Assembly (NCBI RefSeq): GCF_017086365.1
Contig: NZ_CP070969.1
Location: 3,348,001-3,412,000 of the forward strand
Direction of reading: 5' to 3'
Origin: Paenibacillus tianjinensis
Lineage (GTDB): Bacteria; Bacillota; Bacilli; Paenibacillales; Paenibacillaceae
Length of the DNA: 64,000 bases
Shown here in pieces: positions 28,009-33,939 of the stretch. The notes beneath the pieces are model-generated. The model did no database searches. It was not told where the DNA came from and saw only the letters and a program-made list of their open reading frames with translations. The translations under genes were made by a program, and so were the position numbers. Numbering within the stretch: the stretch's first letter is position 1; every line of letters starts with the position of its first letter.

Positions 28009-28308
28009 TTAATGGTAAAGCCAATAATCTATGTTATTCCCATCCTTGCCCCTGTGTACGCCCTGCTGCGGCGAAATATCATAAGGTATGTCCCTTTCCC
28101 ACCCCGTGATAATAAAGGCTGTCTCTATGGGCTCTGTCGTGTTCCATTGTATGTAATTTTCTGCGGCCAGAGCCTTGAATCCCTTGTAGATATCCGCAGG
28201 GCGTCGACCGCTCAATCTCCCCAACTCCTTGATGTTAGGCATTCGTTTAAAATGGTACTGGAACTGAAATATGATCCGTAGCAGCTTCCGGGGAGTGTCC
28301 TCAAGCAC
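28009..28308 (-). CDS. Winged-helix protein, LexA N-domain-like
   Basis: 99 residues from GTG 28308, which lies inside the end of the preceding gene and has AAGGTG 7 nt upstream. LLRIIFQFQYHFKRMPNIKE and KGFKALAAENYIQW follow the same helix-turn-helix-wing plan as the LexA N-terminal domain, then a short C-terminal strand region. No protease or sensor domain. A longer open frame up to 28380 runs antiparallel through a neighbour and is rejected. Second of two adjacent LexA-like proteins. Confidence 0.7.
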   Translation of the reverse strand: MLEDTPRKLLRIIFQFQYHFKRMPNIKELGRLSGRRPADIYKGFKALAAENYIQWNTTEPIETAFIITGWERDIPYDISPQQGVHRGKDGNNIDYWLYH

Positions 28309-28519
28309 GGCGCAGCACCTTAAGCGCCCGCGGAGAGCTCTCCTTTCGTTCAATGTATCCCTTCTCCTCCAGTTTCTCAATATAACGGAATGTCGTTGAA
28401 ACCGAGGACAGACCCATTTCTACGCCTATCTCCCTGATTGTCGGTGAATACTTTAATTGATCATATAGGCTAATAATCGCATTGAGTGCATCCTGTTCTC
28501 TTTTGGTTAATTCCATCAT
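28301..28519 (-). CDS. LexA-like DNA-binding domain protein without peptidase
   Basis: 72 residues: MELTKREQDALNAIISLYDQ then YSPTIREIGVEMGLSSVSTT and GYIERKESSPRALKVL. This is the LexA winged-helix domain almost from end to end (SPTIREIGVEMGLSS is the recognition-helix signature), but the protein stops where the autocleavage domain would begin. Such a protein could bind LexA-type sites without being inactivated by RecA. Its ATG overlaps the upstream stop (ATGA). Confidence 0.85.
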   Translation of the reverse strand: MMELTKREQDALNAIISLYDQLKYSPTIREIGVEMGLSSVSTTFRYIEKLEEKGYIERKESSPRALKVLRRA

Positions 28520-28713
28520 GCTACAACACCCCTCTTTACAAGTCGCCAAGCGAGGATATTATCAGCAAGGAATACCCGCGGAGCATCGGAAGTCAGACAA
28601 GTCGCTCGAATGCGACCGTCACGGATACCAAGGATCTCAATCTTGCGTTGTGTGATCTTACCGTCTTTCGCCTGATAAACGATTTCTACTGTCTGCCCGA
28701 TGCCCATTTTCAT
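28516..28713 (-). CDS. Small WYL-like protein
   Basis: 65 residues with VEIVYQAKDGKITQRKIEIL, IRDGRIRATC and FLADNILAWRLV. This is the beta-barrel-like pattern of WYL domains, ligand-sensing parts of bacterial regulators, here free-standing. ATG 28713 follows AGGAGGCG. First gene of the four-gene operon; the next gene starts within its stop codon. WYL assignment is by pattern only. Confidence 0.65.
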   Translation of the reverse strand: MKMGIGQTVEIVYQAKDGKITQRKIEILGIRDGRIRATCLTSDAPRVFLADNILAWRLVKRGVVA

Positions 28714-28733
28714 GATGATCGCCTCCTAAAATA

Positions 28734-28778
28734 AGAACGTTTGTTTGTATTATATGTCCAATGCTCAATATTTAGCAA
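28734..28778 (-). promoter_or_regulatory. Sigma-A promoter overlapped by a LexA-type SOS box
   Basis: On the minus strand TTGCTA (28773-28778), an 18-nt spacer and a perfect TATAAT (28749-28754) are followed at once by CAAACAAACGTTCT (28734-28747). This matches 12 of 14 positions of the Firmicute LexA operator CGAACRNRYGTTYC. Repressor bound there would cover the transcription start of the WYL-like/LexA-like operon. Confidence 0.72.
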
Positions 28779-28799
28779 TGGAGTGATTTCCCAAACAAC

Positions 28800-28837
28800 A
28801 AAAAAGAACCTATTTTCCATTATCGGAAAATAGGTTC
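28800..28837 (-). terminator. Terminator of the GNAT toxin-antitoxin-like unit
   Basis: GAACCTATTTTCC and GGAAAATAGGTTC form a 13-bp perfect stem followed on the minus strand by six T. It ends the 29658-28865 transcript. Confidence 0.88.
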
Positions 28838-28864
28838 TCGCTACCATGTCAAACAGATATGTAC

Positions 28865-29485
28865 TCACACACGAGAAGGGTTATGTACTTTTAATAATTG
28901 CACTAAAAAATCGCCTTTAATTATTCCGTCTTCATTCGGTTCTTTGTCTCTCTCTGCAAATTGTACAAATCCATTTTGAGTATAAAATTCTAATAAACGA
29001 GGTTCATTCTCACATTCGATATAAACGATTTTCCCACCGAGATAGAATTGTGCAGCCGCTATTCTATCCAATGCCATCTTTAGTAATTCAGCACCCGACA
29101 ACTGTTCATTTAATTTATCGGTAAAGTTTTTTCCTAACTGCGCTATTAAAGGCGCCGGGATAACATATCCTTTGTTTGAGGTATCACGAGTCCCAAATTT
29201 ACTTATTCTCTTCCGTAATGATTTGGATAATCCTGAATCTTTAACGGATATCGACTTAGTGGTAAGGGAATAATAACCCGCAAGACGAACTTCTTGTTTA
29301 TACTGTAAGAAAACCAGTTGAGTCTGCGTAATGCTCTGCTTAGCAAATTCAATTGCTCGGCTTTTTAGAAAATATTCTACATCTTCGCCTTTAGGACATG
29401 AAAAATCAGAGAGGATTTGTTTTGTTTGCTCCTCTCCTAATTGTTGTATCATATCAAGCAAGGGGACTTCGACGAAGCCTTTCAT
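28865..29485 (-). CDS. GNAT-fold acetyltransferase, possible toxin
   Basis: 206 residues. The C-terminal half carries the GNAT plan: AGYYSLTTKSISV (central strands), then LLKMALDRIAAAQFYLGGKI and ECENEPRLLEFYTQNGFVQF, the acetyl-CoA-side helix and FYxxxGF box. AT-rich relative to the chromosomal genes. Its ATG overlaps the stop of a 57-codon gene (TAATG), a typical toxin-antitoxin layout; tRNA-acetylating GNAT toxins (TacT, AtaT) are the known precedent. It could also be an ordinary protein acetyltransferase. Confidence 0.72.
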   Translation of the reverse strand: MKGFVEVPLLDMIQQLGEEQTKQILSDFSCPKGEDVEYFLKSRAIEFAKQSITQTQLVFLQYKQEVRLAGYYSLTTKSISVKDSGLSKSLRKRISKFGTRDTSNKGYVIPAPLIAQLGKNFTDKLNEQLSGAELLKMALDRIAAAQFYLGGKIVYIECENEPRLLEFYTQNGFVQFAERDKEPNEDGIIKGDFLVQLLKVHNPSRV

Positions 29486-29658
29486 TATCGCGGTTTAAAT
29501 ATCTCCTTAATTTTATCTCCTCTTATTTCACTATGCGCTTTAGAATAAGAAACTTTTTTGCTCCGTTTCCCGTCCGCATTTTCAAGCGCTGAAATCAACT
29601 GTTGGCTTCCTTTTTTATCCCTGATGACAATATTTTGTGTGATACTGCTAGTCGCCAT
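29485..29658 (-). CDS. 57-residue partner of the GNAT protein, antitoxin-like
   Basis: Short gene: ATG 29658 after AAGGAGG, stop overlapping the GNAT start. Sequence starts MATSSITQNIVIRDKKGSQQ and ends with a basic tail (RGDKIKEIFKPR). A beta-strand-like N-terminus plus charged helix is compatible with a small antitoxin, but it is not a recognisable ribbon-helix-helix. Upstream on the minus strand a TATAAT (about 29690) may be its -10 box. No function is claimed beyond the operon structure. Confidence 0.72.
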   Translation of the reverse strand: MATSSITQNIVIRDKKGSQQLISALENADGKRSKKVSYSKAHSEIRGDKIKEIFKPR

Positions 29659-30088
29659 AACTGTTGACCTCCTTTCTGTCGTTAGTTATTATATGCAGCA
29701 TCCCTTGCTTTATGTACCTTATTATAGCTTCACTACGCTGAAAGTAAACAGGATATGCCACTAAATTTGACTATTTTGTGAAGGGCGAATTATCCATAAC
29801 TGTATGTAGTAGAACGATGTATTAAAAAATCAATATATAGATAAACTAATTTTAAGTAATCCGAACTCCTCCTTCTAACTTAGAGTATACATAATCGCGC
29901 CTCCAATTCCCAATTACCATGAACAGCTAAAATAGTTACCGGATCTATAGCTTCGTTCATCTTACAGGGTTGTTTAATTAAAGAATCTTCGACAAGTAAG
30001 AATAAAAACCCTTTTTGTAGCAACTTGAATTAATTCGTATTTATAAATATAGGGCAAACACTAGACAAGTTAACAACCACGAGAACAA
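29659..30088. other. AT-rich gene-free interval, possible accessory-region junction
   Basis: About 430 nt with no reading frame having a ribosome binding site on either strand. More AT-rich than its surroundings. The upstream promoter of the 57-residue gene is at its left edge. An attachment site or insertion junction could lie here, but no direct repeat with another part of the window was recognised. Confidence 0.4.
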
Positions 30089-30118
30089 GAAAATGCCACC
30101 AGCCGAAGCCAGTGGGCA
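30089..30118 (-). terminator. Terminator of the membrane-protein moron
   Basis: Minus-strand GCCCACTGGCT-tc-GGCTGGTGGC stem followed by ATTTTCTT. Nearly the same sequence as the terminator at 30824-30856 after the holin gene. Confidence 0.7.
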
Positions 30119-30149
30119 GAATGAGATTCATTGCATTTTATGTATGATA

Positions 30150-30620
30150 TTATGCCAGCAACATCCTAAACTCAAACTCTCCACGAAGATAATAAGCATC
30201 TGCGATCTTCACGCTTTCCCTACTCCATTTCCGGACCGGTCCACCATAATCAACAATGCAGCCAGCCAGATCCCCACAGGTCTCAAATATGGTAACCCGT
30301 TTCTGGCTTAATGCAGCAGCAAGAAATTCCGCATCTGTTTTTAATACTTTGTATGCATTACTCAAAAATAATTCACTCCCAAAAAAGAATGTTAATAGAA
30401 CTATTCCTAAAACAATAACTCCTACTATCATCATCACAATCCCTTTTCTGTTTTTCAAATAGTAATATCCCCCAATAGATAAAAGCGCCCCACCCATCAT
30501 TGCCATGATTACTGATTGTCTCTGATCCCCACCATCATAATCATCAGTTAATAAAGATATGCCTAGAATAATAGCTGCTGCACTTAAATGGACACCCAAG
30601 GCTCTTAAGGTTTTTTTCAT
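30150..30620 (-). CDS. Membrane protein of unknown function (moron)
   Basis: 156 residues with three hydrophobic segments: near 8-24 (LGVHLSAAAIILGISLL), 36-54 (VIMAMMGGALLSIGGYYYL) and 60-85 (GIVMMIVGVIVLGIVLLTFF), then a soluble ~70-residue C-terminal part. Not recognised. Start ATG with AAGGAGTG. It has its own promoter (30658-30686) and terminator, and lies beyond the lysis genes, as lysogenic-conversion morons often do. Superinfection exclusion is a possible role, but only from position. Confidence 0.7.
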   Translation of the reverse strand: MKKTLRALGVHLSAAAIILGISLLTDDYDGGDQRQSVIMAMMGGALLSIGGYYYLKNRKGIVMMIVGVIVLGIVLLTFFFGSELFLSNAYKVLKTDAEFLAAALSQKRVTIFETCGDLAGCIVDYGGPVRKWSRESVKIADAYYLRGEFEFRMLLA

Positions 30621-30657
30621 CGTTACACTCCTTAAGATAAACTACCCACCCCACTGT

Positions 30658-30686
30658 ATAGTATCGGTGATTACGTATTACCCCAA
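30658..30686 (-). promoter_or_regulatory. Promoter of the membrane-protein moron
   Basis: Minus strand TTGGGG (30681-30686), 17-nt spacer, TACTAT (30658-30663), about 35 nt before the ATG. The -10 is good; the -35 matches only the first three bases. Confidence 0.5.
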
Positions 30687-30823
30687 TATAATCCATTTTC
30701 CACATTATGTATGTGACGATTAGGAAAATTTTCCTGAACGCAAAGAAATACCATACCCTTACCGGCAGGGTACGGTGCTTCCGTTGCCTTTATATTACCG
30801 GATGCTATTGTGTCTGTAAACGA

Positions 30824-30856
30824 CAAAAAAAGCCCACCAGCTGGAGCCAGTGGGCA
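30824..30856 (-). terminator. Terminator after the holin
   Basis: CTGCCCACTGGCT and AGCTGGTGGGC form an 11-bp stem with a short loop, followed by seven T, directly after the holin stop. Likely end of the late transcript. Confidence 0.88.
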
Positions 30857-30860
30857 GTTA

Positions 30861-31223
30861 TTACTGTTTTGTCAGAACTGTCGCTTTGTATTTGAGATAC
30901 GCATTTTCAATCGCAGCACGGATTTCCTCTTTAGAAACCTTAATACCTCGCACATTCAACTGATCAGAAGCATACGCCAAAGCCTGCTGTAGCTTATCCT
31001 CCCCGCCCAATTCCTTGTAGACCGTCTGTGCATAGGCGAATCCCTCCGTGGCAATCTTATGCAGCAGCTCCCGCTGAGACACCGACAGCTTAGCATCAAA
31101 CCAAGTATCTGCCTTTACCTGTAGTAGTGCTACTGCCCGCAGGATCACTGCGGCCAAAATGCCGACAACGGCCAGCACAACGGTTGTGATGTACGGCTGG
31201 GCTTGATCAATTACAGTTTGCAT
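30861..31223 (-). CDS. Phage holin, LL-H family
   Basis: 120 residues with one N-terminal transmembrane helix (ITTVVLAVVGILAAVILRAVA) followed by a charged helical cytoplasmic part with KLSVSQRELLHKIATEGFAY and ELGGEDKLQQALAYA. This matches LL-H-type holins (PF09682), which make the membrane lesion that releases the endolysin. ATG after GGAGAGG. It lies 13 nt after the amidase stop, the expected lysis pair. Confidence 0.88.
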   Translation of the reverse strand: MQTVIDQAQPYITTVVLAVVGILAAVILRAVALLQVKADTWFDAKLSVSQRELLHKIATEGFAYAQTVYKELGGEDKLQQALAYASDQLNVRGIKVSKEEIRAAIENAYLKYKATVLTKQ

Positions 31224-31235
31224 ATTAAACCTCTC

Positions 31236-32162
31236 CTATTCTTTGGGCATTCCTGCAGCTGCCCGCAGGTGATTTGCCGTATTGTTGTAATAAGCCATTG
31301 CCGTCTTATCGCCCTTCACCTTTGCCGCAGTCCAGCCCGGTGAAAGCCACCTAAACACGAGCTCCTGGACGTTGCTCTTAGGCAGTTGTGTGAACGGTGC
31401 TAACGATCCTGGTTGTAAGGGTATCCTAGCAGCCAGCCGCAGGTTATTCGCCAGGTTGTGCAAATGTAGGGCGCCCGCCGAGTCGCCAGCCTTCCTGGCT
31501 GCGTACCATGCCGGAGATACATGCTCATCAATAAGTATCTGAGCGACATTGGCTGGCAGCTGCACAGCAGCAGGAGCAACGATTACGGTAGGTTCCCACT
31601 GCATTTCTTTGACCACGTCATACAGCAGATCCTTGAGCGTCTTGCCGGCAGTCTTCAACGCCTGGTCAATATCACTTTTACGTGTTGGGTCCAGCTGCTT
31701 GTGCGATGGAATATGCGTAAGAGGGTTCAGCCCCCACTTGTCACAGCAATAAGCCAGATACCACACTATGCGGTTGTATGCTTCGGTAAAGTCGATCTCT
31801 CCGCCGAAACACAGCTCCACACCCAGTGCGATGTCATTGGCGTCATCACCGTATAACTTATTATCCGCGGTCACGTTGTAGATCACATGCCAAGCTTTCT
31901 CGGCCGGATCCGTCCCAGTTCCTGTCGGGATAATCTCCAGGATCTTCGTGTCGTCAATAAAAACTTGAGCTGAGGCAGAACGGTCCTTCAGGTTTTGGAA
32001 ATAGGTGAAATGATTATCCGCTGTTGCCCCGGGGTTTCCGGTATCATGAGCAACTAAAAAGCCCGGCGTGCCGGATACTAACCGGGTGCCGGGCCGAACG
32101 TTTTGGCGCTTGTCAATGTAACGCCGTTCGATGGAGTATTTATCTTTGATCATTTTCTTCAA
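31236..32162 (-). CDS. Endolysin: N-acetylmuramoyl-L-alanine amidase with wall-binding repeats
   Basis: 308 residues. The N-terminal ~180 residues are an amidase-2 (PGRP-like) domain: FLVAHDTGNPGATADNHFTY (first zinc His), KAWHVIYNVT, ALGVELCFGG, and HIPSHKQLDPTRKSDID with the later zinc His and catalytic Lys region. Two ~40-residue repeats follow, VSPAWYAARKAGDSAGAL and LSPGWTAAKVKGDKTAMAY, each continuing into an N-N/H-LR-AA stretch; they probably bind the wall. Start TTG at 32162 (GAGG 6 nt upstream) or ATG 9 nt later. Confidence 0.92.
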   Translation of the reverse strand: MKKMIKDKYSIERRYIDKRQNVRPGTRLVSGTPGFLVAHDTGNPGATADNHFTYFQNLKDRSASAQVFIDDTKILEIIPTGTGTDPAEKAWHVIYNVTADNKLYGDDANDIALGVELCFGGEIDFTEAYNRIVWYLAYCCDKWGLNPLTHIPSHKQLDPTRKSDIDQALKTAGKTLKDLLYDVVKEMQWEPTVIVAPAAVQLPANVAQILIDEHVSPAWYAARKAGDSAGALHLHNLANNLRLAARIPLQPGSLAPFTQLPKSNVQELVFRWLSPGWTAAKVKGDKTAMAYYNNTANHLRAAAGMPKE

Positions 32163-32523
32163 TATCCCCCTCTCGCTTTACTGCCGGAAAGGACAAGAAC
32201 AAGTCCTGCCGCTTGGTGTACATAAGCACCGTCAAGATTACGAGTCCCAGAGTAGTGCCGACCTGAGCAGTTGCCCATGCTTGAGATTTAAGAGCCGCGA
32301 ATACAGAATCACCGGCAGTTACATCACTAAAGCGAATCCAGAAGGCCACAGCCATTTTCACCGTATAGGCTCCCAAAAAGAAGAACGCCGCCAACATGAA
32401 CAGGCTCACCACCCGGGCGCGGAATCTTTTCCGGAAGTATAAAAAAAGCGCAGCTATAAGCAACAGCGCACAGATAAACGATATTCCATAAGCAATCAGC
32501 AGTAAGATATCAATGCCCCCCAT
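32140..32523 (-). CDS. Membrane protein in the lysis region
   Basis: 127 residues with three hydrophobic helices (ILLLIAYGISFICALLLIAA, VSLFMLAAFFFLGAYTV, ATAQVGTTLGLVILTVL) and a charged C-terminal tail ending GDIEENDQR. Holin-like topology, so it may be an auxiliary holin or pinholin, but there is no recognised family. ATG 32523 after GAGGTG. It overlaps the amidase start. Confidence 0.72.
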   Translation of the reverse strand: MGGIDILLLIAYGISFICALLLIAALFLYFRKRFRARVVSLFMLAAFFFLGAYTVKMAVAFWIRFSDVTAGDSVFAALKSQAWATAQVGTTLGLVILTVLMYTKRQDLFLSFPAVKREGDIEENDQR

Positions 32524-32707
32524 GATTAACACCTCGATCATAAATTAAGAATTCGGCAAAGCCATTATTCCGAATCTCTTCCTGGATCTCTTTGGACGCA
32601 TCTTTATAACGCCGTATTGAGACCGTGACCCGGCCGGATGCTCTATTCAGCTCCTGCTCTTTTTCTCTATGCCGGGGTGATAGCCGTTTGATCCAATTAC
32701 TCAGCAC
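32510..32707 (-). CDS. Small basic phage protein
   Basis: 65 residues from GTG 32707, which has GGGGAGG 5 nt upstream. Very charged (KRLSPRHREKEQELNRASGR, IRRYKDASKEIQEEI). No family recognised. It overlaps both neighbours by a few nucleotides, so it is part of the coupled lysis/tail-end operon. Confidence 0.7.
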   Translation of the reverse strand: MLSNWIKRLSPRHREKEQELNRASGRVTVSIRRYKDASKEIQEEIRNNGFAEFLIYDRGVNHGGH

Positions 32708-32708
32708 G

Positions 32709-33008
32709 TTATCCTCCCCTATCCTCATCATTGCCGCTGCTGGCAGCATGATCAATTTTGAGCCTTTGCAGCACTTCGAGTGTCGGAGCCATAAAGTCGG
32801 CCCGCTCTTTATCTAGGATCGCCTGCAGCCGATCCCGGTCTTCTTCCGCTCGATCGAGAAGCTCCCGCGGCACCAAATCACCACGGGAAATTGCCCTCAG
32901 AAAGTAAATTACGATGAAGAGCAGGACCAGCGCTACAATGTAGGCCAGGCCGTACCTATCCGCCAGCGGCAGCAGTTCCTTGATATTCGTTACATCAGTG
33001 CTATTCAT
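32709..33008 (-). CDS. Single-span membrane protein with coiled coil (spanin/holin-like)
   Basis: 99 residues: short N-terminus, one strong transmembrane helix (YIVALVLLFIVIYFLRAI) and a helical charged region (LLDRAEEDRDRLQAILDKER). This topology is seen in phage holin-like or spanin-like accessory proteins, but Gram-positive phages do not need spanins, so the function is open. Confidence 0.68.
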   Translation of the reverse strand: MNSTDVTNIKELLPLADRYGLAYIVALVLLFIVIYFLRAISRGDLVPRELLDRAEEDRDRLQAILDKERADFMAPTLEVLQRLKIDHAASSGNDEDRGG

Positions 33009-33030
33009 TCCCCCGCGCTCCCTTCTCTCT

Positions 33031-33264
33031 CTATTTAATTGGTACGCTTAAATCTGCTTCCACCTTAGCGTCTGCTGCCTTCTTGCGGGCTTCGTCTAGT
33101 GCCGCCAGCGCTTCACCGATCTGCATGTCGATCTGCTGAAGCAGCTCATGCTGCCGGCCGGGATGTGAGTTGACAAGGAGCAATACAACTTCCACCGCCT
33201 CCTGCACTGGATGAGTGAGGTCAATGGATACATCGAGCTTGGTTACTTTAGCCAGAGGGATCAC
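33031..33264 (-). CDS. Small phage protein with an unusual start region
   Basis: 77 residues if read from GTG 33264: IPLAKVTKLDVSIDLTHPVQ then a helical C-terminal half (QIGEALAALDEARKKAADAK). The AAAGGAGG ribosome binding site overlaps the GTG directly and is instead 8 nt before a CTG (33255), giving 74 residues. No in-frame ATG, GTG or TTG lies at a normal distance. Function not recognised. Confidence 0.62.
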   Translation of the reverse strand: MIPLAKVTKLDVSIDLTHPVQEAVEVVLLLVNSHPGRQHELLQQIDMQIGEALAALDEARKKAADAKVEADLSVPIK

Positions 33265-33280
33265 CTCCTTTCAAGGGAAT

Positions 33281-33314
33281 AAAAAAGAGCCTTGCCGGAA
33301 GCAAGACTCTTTTC
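33281..33314 (-). terminator. Terminator after the stalk-domain gene
   Basis: AAGAGTCTTGC and GCAAGGCTCTT pair around TTCCG and are followed by TTTTTT on the minus strand, 10 nt after the stop at 33324. Confidence 0.85.
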
Positions 33315-33323
33315 AATAAATAA

Positions 33324-33866
33324 TTATTTTAGAAGCTCGGCAATCTTTGCATCGATATCAACCAACTGTTTGTTGTAAGTAACCAATTCGGCTTTCATCT
33401 GTTCGATCTGCTGTTTAAGAGATTCTACTAACTGCAGCTGCTGTTGCCCCAGCGTGCCATTGTTGGCAAGCTCTTTAGCCAGCTGCTCATGCGTTGGTAT
33501 CACATCCGATTGGATGTTTTGAATACCAGCTTCTCTTTTTGCAATCTCTCTAACAATTTGATCTCTCTGGCTGTTTAGATTTAACAGCAGTGCTGATTTT
33601 GGTGTAACACTTGTATTTTCATTCTCGCTCATAATTATTTTCTTTCCTTCCACTGTCAGCTCTACGCCTGCTGCCTGCGATACGGCCCGTACAGGAGCAT
33701 AGGCTGAACCATTTATAATGCCTGCCTCTGCGATTGATTTACCGCCCTGCACCACGGTGTAAATCCCTGTTACTTTTTTTCCGATTATCCCTACCGAATC
33801 TGCAAAAGCTGAAGCACTAGCAAATATCAGTACCCCGACGATAACCCCTACGAAAAATTTCTTCAA
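33324..33866 (-). CDS. Secreted stalk-domain protein (copper amine oxidase N-like)
   Basis: 180 residues. Signal peptide (KKFFVGVIVGVLIFASASAF, cleavage near FADS), then a copper-amine-oxidase-N/stalk domain (GGKSIAEAGIINGSAYAPVR then VELTVEGKKIIM), a surface-display module typical of Paenibacillaceae, then a ~90-residue coiled coil (QQLQLVESLKQQIEQMKAEL). TTG start after GGGAGG at 10 nt. A host-type surface domain between tail and lysis genes; it may be exported to the lysogen surface or decorate the virion. It has its own terminator. Confidence 0.85.
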   Translation of the reverse strand: MKKFFVGVIVGVLIFASASAFADSVGIIGKKVTGIYTVVQGGKSIAEAGIINGSAYAPVRAVSQAAGVELTVEGKKIIMSENENTSVTPKSALLLNLNSQRDQIVREIAKREAGIQNIQSDVIPTHEQLAKELANNGTLGQQQLQLVESLKQQIEQMKAELVTYNKQLVDIDAKIAELLK

Positions 33867-33939
33867 AATTATCAAACCTCCCAATCTTTTTACCCAATAA
33901 TACCATACGCTAGGAGATTAAGGAGGCTTGTTTTGTCTA

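Noticed and set aside
28009..28380. Longer version of the second winged-helix gene (123 codons)
   Set aside because: The extra N-terminus overlaps the LexA-like gene by 80 nt in another frame; GTG 28308 has a proper ribosome binding site.
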